Origin: Lachnospira pectinoschiza
GTDB lineage: Bacteria; Bacillota; Clostridia; Lachnospirales; Lachnospiraceae
Length of the DNA: 64,000 nucleotides
Direction: 5' to 3'
Assembly: GCF_900103815.1 (NCBI RefSeq)
Contig: NZ_FNHZ01000001.1
Location: forward strand, 496,001 to 560,000
Position numbers and translations under genes: made by a program. The notes under the pieces were generated by a model. It worked only from the letters and a program-made list of their open reading frames with translations. It was not told where the DNA came from and did not search any database. Below are positions 1 to 7,613 of the stretch, piece after piece. Positions within the stretch are counted from its first letter, which is position 1. Each line of letters starts with the position of its first letter.

Positions 1-427
1 ATCGCTCCATAGTGCTTAATTTATCGCAATCTTCCCAGGTGTAATAATATTTTTTTAGGGCTTGATCCAATCTTTGATAAATTCCAAAACATTCAGGATC
101 TAAGCCGATTTCTCGAATGAATCGTGCCTTATCTACTTTAAACATAAATAAATATTTAAAATAGCTGTAACCCTTAATACTAAGAATTTTTCTTAGAAGC
201 TTTTTTCTTTTTGGGCTATTATCAATCTCTGCATTAGTCATATCTTTTAGATAATAATTGTAGGAGTTAAGCCTTTTAGCGTCTTCTTTAAGATAGTTAA
301 AGCGTCGAAGTTCATAGGCAGTACGATAATCATCTTTTTGTTTGATTTCAGCCTTTTCTTTGTTGTAAGCATTAAGGTAAGCCTTATTGTAGTTGTTATC
401 ATCTGCCTCATCCGGTAAAGAAAACAT
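1..427 (-). CDS. Hypothetical protein, truncated by window edge; downstream half of a TGA-split frame
   Basis: The minus-strand frame opens with ATG at 427 and stays open for about 142 codons to base 1, so the C-terminus lies outside the window. It begins MFSLPDEADDNNYNKAY and is rich in Asn, Asp, Lys and Tyr, with no signal peptide, membrane segment or family motif I recognise. Its ATG directly follows the TGA of the EF-hand frame upstream, in the same reading frame and with no ribosome site of its own. It is therefore probably the continuation of that protein, separated by a nonsense codon, or is made by termination-reinitiation. The open frame is certain; its status as an independent gene is not. 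Confidence 0.5.
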   Translation of the reverse strand, partial: MFSLPDEADDNNYNKAYLNAYNKEKAEIKQKDDYRTAYELRRFNYLKEDAKRLNSYNYYLKDMTNAEIDNSPKRKKLLRKILSIKGYSYFKYLFMFKVDKARFIREIGLDPECFGIYQRLDQALKKYYYTWEDCDKLSTMER

Positions 428-607
428 TCAGTCATCATCGTCGTCATCATCATTATCTAGATTATAAGTACGTCTAAAATCCTTCTCGAAATCTTCTTCG
501 TAGAAAGCACGCTCTTTCCTATCAATATGTCCGTCACGATTAAAATCATAACCTTCATGCCTCATTTTATCTTCGTAACCATCTAAGATATCATCTAAAA
601 ATCCCAT
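428..607 (-). CDS. Small EF-hand protein, 59 aa (upstream half of a TGA-split frame)
   Basis: A strong AGGAGG site lies four bases before the ATG at 607, eight bases after the end of the FAD-dehydrogenase gene, so the two are likely co-transcribed. The peptide starts MGFLDDILDGYEDKM. Around residues 22-33 it carries DFNRDGHIDRKE, which fits the 12-residue EF-hand calcium loop (acidic or Asn at loop positions 1, 3, 5 and 9, Gly at 6, Ile at 8, Glu at 12). It ends in a run of seven Asp, then TGA, then ATG in the same frame. Calcium binding is an inference from the loop. The protein could be an authentic small product or the N-terminal part of a gene broken by a nonsense mutation. Confidence 0.6.
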   Translation of the reverse strand: MGFLDDILDGYEDKMRHEGYDFNRDGHIDRKERAFYEEDFEKDFRRTYNLDNDDDDDDD

Positions 608-615
608 AAGACCTC

Positions 616-1980
616 CTAACCTGCAATTTCTCTTGCAACGAAAACGCCACTAGCGGATGCATGTGATAATGAGTGAGTAATTCCGCTACCATCACCAATT
701 ACATATAGCCCCTTGTAATTTGTTTCAAGGTGCTCATCTACTAACACTTCCATGTTATAGAACTTAACCTCCACGCCATAGAGGAGTGTGTCATCATTGG
801 CAGTACCAGGTGCCACCTTATCAAGGGCGTAAATCATCTCAATAATGCCATCTAGAATTCGCTTTGGAAGTACAAGACTTAAGTCGCCAGGGCTAGCATT
901 CAGTGTAGGAGTTGTAAAGGACTCGTCAATATCTGACTGAGAACTTCTGTGTCCCCTAATTAAATCACCGAATCTCTGAACAATAACGCCGCCCCCAAGC
1001 ATGTTGCTTAGTTTAGCAATACTTTCACCGTATCCATTGGAATCCTTAAAAGGATCAGTAAAATGTTTTGCTACCAATAGGGCAAAATTTGTATTATTTG
1101 TCTGCTTTTCAGGGTCTTCGTAGCTGTGGCCGTTAACTGTAACAATACCGTTTGTGTTTTCATTTACCACAGCGCCCCTTGGATTCATGCAAAATGTACG
1201 AACTAAATCTTCGTATTTCTGAGTACGATAGACAATCTTGCTTTCATAAAGCTCATCAGTAATGTGGCTAAAAACCTCAGCTGGAAGCTCAACTCTAACA
1301 CCTAAATCCACACGATTAGATAGTGTGCTAATGTGTAGCTCCTTACATACCTTTTCCATCCACTTACTGCCGCTTCGACCTACGCTTATGATACATTTTC
1401 CACAAGTAAAGCTCTCCTTAGGACAGACAATCTCGTAGCCAGATTCAAGGGCCTTCACAGTCTCAACGGCTGTATCAAAGTAAAAATCCACCTTGTCTTT
1501 TAGATAGTCATAAAGATGCCCAAGGACGATGTAGTTTATATCAGTGCCTAGATGTCTTACAGAGGCATCTAGTAGGTGAAGTCCGTTCTGGATACAGAGC
1601 TTCTTAAAACCTGTGCCTGCAGTAGAGTAGAGCTTTGTGCCCTCCCCACCATATTCAAGGTTAATCTTGTCCACGTATTCCATAAGCTCTAGGGCCTTGT
1701 TTTTACCGATGTATTTGTAAAGAGTGCCACCAAAGTCGTTAGTGATGTTATATTTTCCATCTGAAAATGCGCCAGCCCCTCCAAATCCACTCATGATAGA
1801 GCAGCTATTGCAGTGGATGCAGGACTTAATTTTGTCCCCATCAATAGGGCAGTGCCTCTTTGCAAGTTCGTGGCCTTCCTCAAAAACCGCCACTTTTAAG
1901 TTAGGAGATAGTTTAGTTAATTCGTAGGCTGAGTAAATACCACCAGGACCAGCTCCAATAATGATTACGTCGTAATTCAT
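616..1980 (-). CDS. FAD-dependent dehydrogenase (COG2509-type), 454 aa
   Basis: The start at 1980 gives MNYDVIIIGAGPGG directly and is preceded by GGAAGGAAG; a longer frame to 2052 adds residues that fit no Rossmann fold and lacks a good site. The N-terminal GxGxxG dinucleotide fold is at about residues 9-14. A Cys-rich stretch (CIHCNSC) followed by a Gly-rich FGGAGAFSDGK segment lies near residues 55-77. The C-terminal GLYVIGDGSG segment is the second FAD contact of this class. The family comprises cytosolic flavoproteins annotated as NAD(P)/FAD-dependent oxidoreductases with no firmly assigned substrate. Located between the SDR gene upstream and the EF-hand frame downstream. Confidence 0.85.
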   Translation of the reverse strand: MNYDVIIIGAGPGGIYSAYELTKLSPNLKVAVFEEGHELAKRHCPIDGDKIKSCIHCNSCSIMSGFGGAGAFSDGKYNITNDFGGTLYKYIGKNKALELMEYVDKINLEYGGEGTKLYSTAGTGFKKLCIQNGLHLLDASVRHLGTDINYIVLGHLYDYLKDKVDFYFDTAVETVKALESGYEIVCPKESFTCGKCIISVGRSGSKWMEKVCKELHISTLSNRVDLGVRVELPAEVFSHITDELYESKIVYRTQKYEDLVRTFCMNPRGAVVNENTNGIVTVNGHSYEDPEKQTNNTNFALLVAKHFTDPFKDSNGYGESIAKLSNMLGGGVIVQRFGDLIRGHRSSQSDIDESFTTPTLNASPGDLSLVLPKRILDGIIEMIYALDKVAPGTANDDTLLYGVEVKFYNMEVLVDEHLETNYKGLYVIGDGSGITHSLSHASASGVFVAREIAG

Positions 1981-2093
1981 ACAATCACTTCCTTCCTTTG
2001 GTTTTAAACATGTAAAATAGCCCTTTGCATAGGATGTAAGGGTATATTTCAATACTATTTAAATTATATCATAGTTTATTGAAAATAATAAGA

Positions 2094-2178
2094 TTTTAAT
2101 CCCTTCTGACACTAGTAAACTTTATACCCCCGCTTAAAGCTTACGCTTTTGAAGCGGGGGATTGCTTACACTGCGTTC
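2094..2178. repeat. Truncated copy of the MITE-like element at 19.2 kb, inverted orientation
   Basis: About 78 bases (2101-2178) match the reverse complement of 19223-19301 with a single visible difference (A versus G near 2119), and weaker matching extends left to about 2094. It contains the same long hairpin with CCCCCGCTT / AAGCGGGGG arms and ends in the same CACTGCGTTC end sequence. The other terminal repeat and two internal hairpins of the full element are missing here. It lies downstream of the SDR gene's terminator. Confidence 0.8.
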
Positions 2179-2210
2179 AAAATATAATCTGCCTGACTAT
2201 TAGCCTGCTG

Positions 2211-2245
2211 CAAAAAACCCCGACTAGAAATATCTAGCCGGGGCC
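2211..2245 (-). terminator. Rho-independent terminator of the SDR gene
   Basis: On the minus strand CCCCGGCTAGA pairs with TCTAGTCGGGG around an AUAU loop (one G-U pair), followed by TTTTTTG. It lies about 160 bases past the SDR stop codon and separates it from the FAD dehydrogenase. Confidence 0.8.
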
Positions 2246-2280
2246 GTGAAAAGAAAAAAGTTAAAATGAAAACTAAATTG

Positions 2281-2410
2281 TCAAGACTCGCTTGCGAGTC
2301 TTGCGCGCCGGATTCGGGTCTGGTTCAGCAGACAAATTCCTGTCCGAATCCGTGCGCATCCTCGCGGAGCGTTTAACTCAGTCGGAGCTTGTACTCCGAC
2401 TGTGTTAAAG
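2281..2410 (-). other. GC-rich three-hairpin block
   Basis: Three consecutive stem-loops lie between the SDR stop codon and its terminator. First, CAAGACTCG/CGAGTCTTG with a CTTG loop (2282-2303). Second, CGGATTCGG/CCGAATCCG flanked by GCGC arms and enclosing a small GTCTG/CAGAC hairpin (about 2304-2357). Third, CAGTCGGAG/CTCCGACTG extended by TTTAAC/GTTAAA (2372-2409), which overlaps the SDR stop codon. The block is clearly richer in GC than its surroundings and has no reading frame. It may be 3'-UTR structure or a decayed repeat element. Apart from this block, the repeat and the terminator, the 1981-2404 gap shows no gene. Confidence 0.6.
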
Positions 2411-3181
2411 AGCTGTGTAACCACCATCAACTGGTAAGATAAGACCATTTACATATGAACTCATCTTAGATGAAAGGAAGATTGCTGCTGTATCAAGCTC
2501 GCCTTCCTTACCATATCTTGAAAGTGGAATCATTGTCTTAGCATATTCCTGGAAGTACTCAGAATCGAGTGTTTCCTTTGTAAGTGGTGTCTCAAAGTAG
2601 CCAGGGCAGATGGCATTTACATTGATTCCCTTCTCACCCCATTCAGCAGCAAGTGCACGAGTTAAGTTAACTACGCCACCCTTTGCAGCATGATATGGAG
2701 AAGCTGGAGCAATCTTGTTACCAACTAAGCCATACATTGAAGCAATGTTAATGATTCTACCGTACTTAGCAGGTAACATTGCCTTCTTAGCTACGGCACG
2801 AGCCATCTTGAAGGAACCGAATAAATCGATGTTAAATTCGCCTTCAAACTGCTCATCTGTAATTTCTTCAGCAGGTGCAACTGCGCCTGTACCTGCATTA
2901 TTTATAAGGATGTCGATACGACCAAATTCCTTGCAAACCTGGTCAACGGCTGCTTCTACTTTACTTGTGTCTGTGATATCGCAAGGAATTGCAAGTGTCT
3001 TAACACCGTATTCTTCAGCAATTTCCTTAGCTACCTGATCGATTAATTCCTTACGACGAGCCAATGCAACGATATTTGCTCCCTGATTAGCAAGAGCCTT
3101 TGCGAGCTGAACGCCTAAACCTGTTGAGCATCCTGTTACAATGGCAACCTGACCTGTGAGGTCGAAATAATTTGTCTTCAT
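2405..3181 (-). CDS. SDR family oxidoreductase, gluconate 5-dehydrogenase-like, 258 aa
   Basis: Classical short-chain dehydrogenase of standard length. The TGCSTGLG nucleotide-binding motif is at residues 16-23, NNAG at 94-97, and the catalytic Ser148, Tyr163 and Lys167 (YHAAK) are all present, as is the C-terminal PVDGGY segment. The family reduces or oxidises carbonyl/hydroxyl groups with NAD(P)(H). The closest-looking members are gluconate 5-dehydrogenase and 2-deoxy-D-gluconate 3-dehydrogenase (KduD), which fit sugar-acid catabolism in a pectin user, but the substrate cannot be set from sequence alone. AGGAGG precedes the ATG, and a TATAAT-like box lies at 3232-3237 on the minus strand. 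Divergent from the lysozyme gene. Confidence 0.85.
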   Translation of the reverse strand: MKTNYFDLTGQVAIVTGCSTGLGVQLAKALANQGANIVALARRKELIDQVAKEIAEEYGVKTLAIPCDITDTSKVEAAVDQVCKEFGRIDILINNAGTGAVAPAEEITDEQFEGEFNIDLFGSFKMARAVAKKAMLPAKYGRIINIASMYGLVGNKIAPASPYHAAKGGVVNLTRALAAEWGEKGINVNAICPGYFETPLTKETLDSEYFQEYAKTMIPLSRYGKEGELDTAAIFLSSKMSSYVNGLILPVDGGYTAL

Positions 3182-3386
3182 AATAATTCCTATGCCTCCT
3201 GTATTAAAATTAAACCATAAATATGTATATTATTATACTATAAAAAAATACATATTGCTGATAATTTTTGTTAAATAAGACTATATCAATACCAAAATAC
3301 TATACAGGTAGGAGTGTAGTACTATTTATGCTTTACAAGTGAACTTATAGTATGCTAGACTACCCTTAAAATATTTTTTAAAGTTT

Positions 3387-3415
3387 TTGCAAATGAGTGG
3401 GACATAGTATATAAT
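3387..3415 (+). promoter_or_regulatory. Sigma-A-type promoter of the GH25 lysozyme gene
   Basis: TTGCAA (3387-3392), 17-base spacer, TATAAT (3410-3415), about 50 bases before the lysozyme start. Confidence 0.65.
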
Positions 3416-3466
3416 ATTTTTATACATTTCGTATACAATAAAATAATATTAGGAGCGATTGGGTTT

Positions 3467-5140
3467 ATGAAGGGAACTATTCTTACATTTCTTAAGGGCC
3501 TAAAGACTAAGTTGGGGGTTAATGCGCTAAGTCACAGTATTACTAGTATTGTGGGAACAAAAGTGGCAATAGCTTCTAGTGTTGTAATTGCAACATCTGC
3601 GGTGGCAGTAGGTGGTACTGTAGCGGCAATTACTATTCATAATGAGTCTAAAAATGCAGCCAAAGCAGCAACTGAAGTGGCAGCAGACGTGTCCAATGGG
3701 GATTTGCTTAATGCAGTCCTTCCGTATTCAACAGACGATGCCGACACTATTTCTAATGAAGAGGTTTACGCATCAAGGGAAGAAGTTAACGACGAGGCTA
3801 TTCTAGATATGATTTCAAATACTTCTCAACCCGTTAAAATTATTAACTATGAAGATTTGGATATTGGAGCAGATGATTCTACAAATGATGCACCAACCGG
3901 TGAGGTTGTAGAAGAAACTGCTTCCAATTCAACAAACATTTATGAAACTAGTGGTATCGTAAAGGGTATCGATGTTTCAAAATGGCAGGGTGACATTAAC
4001 TGGTCACAGGTAGCTGCTTCAGGTGTTAAATTTGCCATTATTAAATGTGCAGGTAGATCTACAGGCGAGGCAGGTACCTTATATGAAGATCCAAAGTTTG
4101 AAAAAAACATTCAAGGTGCTATAGCAAACGGAATTCAAGTAGGTGTTTATTTCTTCTCACAGGCTTTAACAGTTGAAGAAGCTTATGAAGAAGCATCTAT
4201 GACAGTTCAGCTTATTAGAAAATATCAGATTACTTATCCAGTAGCCTTTGACTGGGAATCAGCAAGTGGATATAGAGTGTCAGGAAAGCTAGGAAGACAG
4301 CAGCTAACTGATATTTGTAATACCTTTGCTGGGGTAATTTCAAGTTATGGATATACTCCAATGATTTACTTTAACCGTAATGATTGGAGAAATGCAGTTA
4401 ATACATCAGAACTTACAAGCAAGTATAAGACTTGGCTTGCAACATATTACAATGCCTATTATTACACATCTACAGCATGGGATTATGGTAATTCAGTTCC
4501 AGAATATCCAGATATTCCTTATGATATTTGGCAGTATGGTGTTACTGATACTGTTCCAGGTATTGATGGTTGGTGTGATATGGATATTGCTTTCTTTAGC
4601 TATGGAAATTATCAGGTTCAGGGTATGCAAGACCCGTATATTAGTTTAAAGAGAGATAGTTTTAGTTTAATTGAAGGCTGTGACCTTAATGGTAATAGCT
4701 TGCCGGCAAATAATGACGGTGGCGATTACGCAGCTTATTTAAGAGAGAATGCAACAGGTAAAAACTGTATCGGATATGATGCTAATCTATCTATGGTAAT
4801 AACGAATTCTTCTGGAAATGAGGTAGATTACTGGACAGCGATTCATTCTCCTGGACGCTACACAGTTACTTATAGCTTTGTGGATCCTAGGAATGGATAT
4901 ATAACAAAAGCGGCAACTTTAGTCGTCACGACTAAACCTACGGAGCCTGAAACAACGACAGAGAGCCCATCTGAGACCAATAGTGAAGGTCAGTCTGAAA
5001 CAGGTAGTGAATCTGGTTCTACGGATGTAGAGACCACTAGTAGCGAGGACGGCAGTACAGAAAGTGGAAGCACTGAAGCAAATAGCACAGAAGCCGGCAG
5101 TACAGAGGGCACAAGCACAGAGGGTAATACTAGCGGTTAA
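3467..5140 (+). CDS. Membrane-anchored GH25 lysozyme with Ser/Thr/Glu-rich tail, 557 aa
   Basis: A 30-residue basic N-terminus precedes one membrane helix (residues about 32-57). A linker runs to residue 160. The GH25 muramidase domain (about 164-355) starts GIDVSKWQG with Asp169 and carries the catalytic DWE motif at Asp262-Glu264. A beta-sandwich of bacterial Ig type follows to about residue 487, then a low-complexity tail of repeated ST-E-G units. GH25 enzymes cleave the MurNAc-GlcNAc bond of peptidoglycan, so this is probably a cell-surface enzyme for wall remodelling. The tail has no LPXTG signal, so attachment is by the N-terminal helix. Start chosen on AGGAG 13 bases upstream. Confidence 0.9.
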   Translation: MKGTILTFLKGLKTKLGVNALSHSITSIVGTKVAIASSVVIATSAVAVGGTVAAITIHNESKNAAKAATEVAADVSNGDLLNAVLPYSTDDADTISNEEVYASREEVNDEAILDMISNTSQPVKIINYEDLDIGADDSTNDAPTGEVVEETASNSTNIYETSGIVKGIDVSKWQGDINWSQVAASGVKFAIIKCAGRSTGEAGTLYEDPKFEKNIQGAIANGIQVGVYFFSQALTVEEAYEEASMTVQLIRKYQITYPVAFDWESASGYRVSGKLGRQQLTDICNTFAGVISSYGYTPMIYFNRNDWRNAVNTSELTSKYKTWLATYYNAYYYTSTAWDYGNSVPEYPDIPYDIWQYGVTDTVPGIDGWCDMDIAFFSYGNYQVQGMQDPYISLKRDSFSLIEGCDLNGNSLPANNDGGDYAAYLRENATGKNCIGYDANLSMVITNSSGNEVDYWTAIHSPGRYTVTYSFVDPRNGYITKAATLVVTTKPTEPETTTESPSETNSEGQSETGSESGSTDVETTSSEDGSTESGSTEANSTEAGSTEGTSTEGNTSG

Positions 5141-5182
5141 CATATTAAGCGTTAGTTAAGCAACTAAAGTTCATAAAATTTT

Positions 5183-5220
5183 GAGGCGGTAAACAAATGA
5201 GTTTACCGCCTCTTTTTTTA
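5183..5220 (+). terminator. Terminator of the lysozyme gene
   Basis: GAGGCGGTAAAC / GTTTACCGCCTC stem with a short loop and TTTTTTT. It also lies just past the stop of the convergent gene at 5241. Confidence 0.9.
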
Positions 5221-5240
5221 TTTTGATTATTATTTTTAAG

Positions 5241-5900
5241 TTAGTAGTCATCTGATAAAATCACCTTTCTCTTATCAGACATTTCCTGTAGCTGTTCAAT
5301 GATTACCTCTTTATTAATAGATTCTAGCTCTTCCGCTTTCTTTATGAGGTAAGCTAACTTTTCATCATTGTTTGTTTCTATATATAAACTTGCTAGGTCA
5401 TAGTAATTTGACTTAATATCTGTTCCTAGTTCAATTCCTGTTTCTAAATAAATAGCCGCTTTATCCTTAAAACCTAGATTAATTAATTCATGTCCAATAG
5501 TGGATAGATTTTTAATAAGTGTGGTGTAATTGTCATCATAACTTGATAATTCTGTTAAATTAGCGGCTCCGTACTCCATTTTCAAATCTGTATTGGAAAT
5601 AGAGGAGAGATTAAGTATCTTTTTCTCTCTTAAACTTTCAAGTTCCTCAAATCTTCGCATTAAAGTTTTATTTTCTGACACCGCTAGGTCAAATTGGGCA
5701 TCCCCCTCATTTAATTGTGGAAGATTATTAGGAATTGTTATATAATTTAACTTGCTTATGTCTTGTTTTCGGGTAAGATTCGCTTTCGATTCCTTATCCC
5801 AAAAGGCTTTGGTACGCTGTTCTTGTTTATTAGAACCGCGTCTAAGTAAAAAATTAAAGATTACAATCATTACGAAGATGTATGGTAGTAATAATCTCAT
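5241..5900 (-). CDS. Hypothetical membrane-anchored protein with TPR-like repeats, 219 aa
   Basis: Starts MRLLLPYIFVMIVIFNF, a single N-terminal membrane helix followed by RRGSNKQEQR, which should place the rest in the cytoplasm. The C-terminal half (about residues 120-205) is made of helical pairs of tetratricopeptide character (for example KAAIYLETGIELG, NYYDLASLYIE). I recognise no catalytic motif. ATG at 5900 is preferred over a GTG at 5909 because GAGGTGAC is correctly spaced for it. It starts 21 bases from the divergent 34-aa frame, with the two ribosome sites overlapping. Role unknown; a scaffold function would fit. Confidence 0.7.
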   Translation of the reverse strand: MRLLLPYIFVMIVIFNFLLRRGSNKQEQRTKAFWDKESKANLTRKQDISKLNYITIPNNLPQLNEGDAQFDLAVSENKTLMRRFEELESLREKKILNLSSISNTDLKMEYGAANLTELSSYDDNYTTLIKNLSTIGHELINLGFKDKAAIYLETGIELGTDIKSNYYDLASLYIETNNDEKLAYLIKKAEELESINKEVIIEQLQEMSDKRKVILSDDY

Positions 5901-5921
5901 AAATGTCACCTCGGAGGTAGT

Positions 5922-6026
5922 ATGATAAATTTTAATAATAAGAAAAATAAAAAAATTCTAGTAATTGTCGTAGTAATACTCGTTCTTGCAATGATTATTC
6001 CTATGCTTTATTCGTTGATTCCTTAA
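5922..6026 (+). CDS. Small hydrophobic membrane peptide, 34 aa
   Basis: Reads MINFNNKKNKKILVIV and continues as one membrane helix with a short YSLIP tail. GGAGG lies four bases before the ATG. A basic N-terminus plus a single helix resembles the Prli42/DUF4044-type miniproteins of Firmicutes, which is a resemblance in architecture only. No promoter can fit between it and the divergent gene, so any transcript must start inside that gene. Confidence 0.5.
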   Translation: MINFNNKKNKKILVIVVVILVLAMIIPMLYSLIP

Positions 6027-6097
6027 AAGGTCATCACATCATTTTTTTTAAGTATAGCATACAAATACATTAACAATCAACGATAAGTGGAGGAAAC

Positions 6098-7090
6098 ATG
6101 GATTTAGGAAGAATTAAGAGTTCTATTTTTGATAGATCTGTTTTTAAGCTTATAAAAGACCGTCAGAGTAAGGAAATTAAAAGAGCTTACTTAGGTCAGC
6201 AAGCTGCAACTAAAAAACTTGATAATGCAAATGTAGTAACAAGCCTTAGCTCTAAGCCAATGGCGGTTTATGACGTGGCCAATAAGTTGGCGGCTAGTGG
6301 CGCTAAGCTTGATTATGTAACTGTGAATATAGTAATGGATGCTGCATCTAGAGAGATTAGATTAAAGGAAATCATTAATGATCTTGAGGAGCAGTGCAGA
6401 CATTTTAATATAACTATTGCCCAGACAGATGTCAGGGTGAGTGCACGAGCGATTAAACCAATAGTGACAGTCTTTGGTTTAGGTCATGCACAAGTAGAAA
6501 CTGATGAAAGTTTTAAACTTACTGAAAGCTATAAACCAAAACCAGAGGATGTAATTGTGGCTATTGGTGTTATAGGACTAAGTGGTATCAGACGTGTGAT
6601 TAAGGAGAAGGAAGAGGAAATCCTTAAAAGATATACAAGAGATGTTCTTGATAAGGCTCTAGCTAAATTAGAGGAATTAGATACAACTAGTATTTCTGAT
6701 TTAGTATATGAAGAGTTTAGAAAAGAAGGTATTAAGGGAAATGTATACTCTTTATCTGAGGGTGGCGTAATTGACTGCCTTTGGAATATTGCTGAGAAGA
6801 ATCACATTGGATTTGAAGTTGATATCAGAAAAATTCCTGTAAGGCAAGAGATAATCGAGATTTGTGAAATGTTTTCTATTAACCCTTATGAGATGGAATC
6901 CATCGGAAGTTTGTTAGTGACATATTCAGGAAATTATGGTATAGTAAATATATTAAACGAAAAGAATGTGAAAGCTTTTGAAGTTGGTTGCTTTAAAAGT
7001 GATAACAAAAAAATATTAAGAAGCCTTTCAGATGAAAGATTTGTTGAAATGCCAGGACAGGATGAAATTTATAAAGTGATTAATAACTAG
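6098..7090 (+). CDS. AIR synthase-related (PurM/HypE-like) protein, 330 aa
   Basis: The central and C-terminal parts match the AIR-synthase-related fold: VIVAIGVIGLSGIRR, then SLSEGGVIDCLWNIAEK and FEVDIRKIPVRQE, ending in a domain typical of PurM/HypE/ThiL ATP-binding proteins. The N-terminal 110 residues form a separate region of unknown function. Known members phosphorylate or dehydrate small substrates with ATP, and in Clostridia this branch is often annotated as a hydrogenase maturation factor, but no hydrogenase gene lies nearby. GGAGG is six bases upstream of the ATG. Probably the first gene of a unit with the Lrp regulator and aminotransferase (40-base gap). Confidence 0.65.
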   Translation: MDLGRIKSSIFDRSVFKLIKDRQSKEIKRAYLGQQAATKKLDNANVVTSLSSKPMAVYDVANKLAASGAKLDYVTVNIVMDAASREIRLKEIINDLEEQCRHFNITIAQTDVRVSARAIKPIVTVFGLGHAQVETDESFKLTESYKPKPEDVIVAIGVIGLSGIRRVIKEKEEEILKRYTRDVLDKALAKLEELDTTSISDLVYEEFRKEGIKGNVYSLSEGGVIDCLWNIAEKNHIGFEVDIRKIPVRQEIIEICEMFSINPYEMESIGSLLVTYSGNYGIVNILNEKNVKAFEVGCFKSDNKKILRSLSDERFVEMPGQDEIYKVINN

Positions 7091-7130
7091 ATTATCTAGT
7101 TTTTAAAGTTATAAGAGAAGGATGTAAATT

Positions 7131-7613
7131 ATGAGAGACAAGATTTTAAATATGCTAGAAAAGAATGGTCGTATCGACATTCATGACATGGCAATTATGT
7201 TAGGTTTATCAGATGCAGAGGTTGCAAATGAAATCGCAGACATGGAAAAAGAACATGTTATTTGTGGTTACAATACTTTGATCAACTGGGATAAGACAGA
7301 TGATGAGAAGGTTACAGCTCTTATTGAGGTTAAGGTTACACCTCAAAGAGGCTTAGGCTTTGATAGTATTGCAGAAAGAATCTATAACTACGAAGAAGTA
7401 ACAAGCGTTTACTTAATGTCAGGTGGTTTTGATTTCACTGTAATTATAGAAGGTAAGTCTATGAAATCGGTGGCACAGTTTGTTCATGCGAAGCTCGCCC
7501 CTATGGAATCAATTCTTAGTACTTCAACACATTTTGTATTAAAGAAGTACAAGGATTATGGAACAGTATTTGAGGCAGAGAATAAGGACGAAAGGATGTT
7601 AGTGACACCATGA
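7131..7613 (+). CDS. Lrp/AsnC family transcriptional regulator, 160 aa
   Basis: An N-terminal winged helix-turn-helix (about residues 5-55, ILNMLEKNGRIDIHDMA) is followed by the RAM ligand-binding domain (about 65-145, with VKVTPQRGLGFDSIAERI and VYLMSGGFDFTVIIEG). The length fits the family. These proteins sense amino acids and control amino-acid metabolism. The stop overlaps the start of the aminotransferase gene (ATGA), so the two are translationally coupled, and the aminotransferase or its substrate pool is the likely regulatory target. AAGGATG precedes the start. Confidence 0.9.
   Translation: MRDKILNMLEKNGRIDIHDMAIMLGLSDAEVANEIADMEKEHVICGYNTLINWDKTDDEKVTALIEVKVTPQRGLGFDSIAERIYNYEEVTSVYLMSGGFDFTVIIEGKSMKSVAQFVHAKLAPMESILSTSTHFVLKKYKDYGTVFEAENKDERMLVTP

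Noticed and set aside
247..453. Minus-strand 68-aa frame starting MMMTTMMTECF
   Set aside because: It is a frame-shifted reading of the Asp-codon repeat and the real downstream frame; composition is low in complexity and there is no ribosome site.
3300..3366. Extended weak stem before the lysozyme promoter (GTAG...CTAC)
   Set aside because: Pairing is interrupted and lies upstream of the promoter; could be chance in AT-rich DNA.
4919..5143. Minus-strand 74-aa Cys/Thr-rich frame opposite the lysozyme tail
   Set aside because: Shadow of the Ser/Thr/Glu repeat region.
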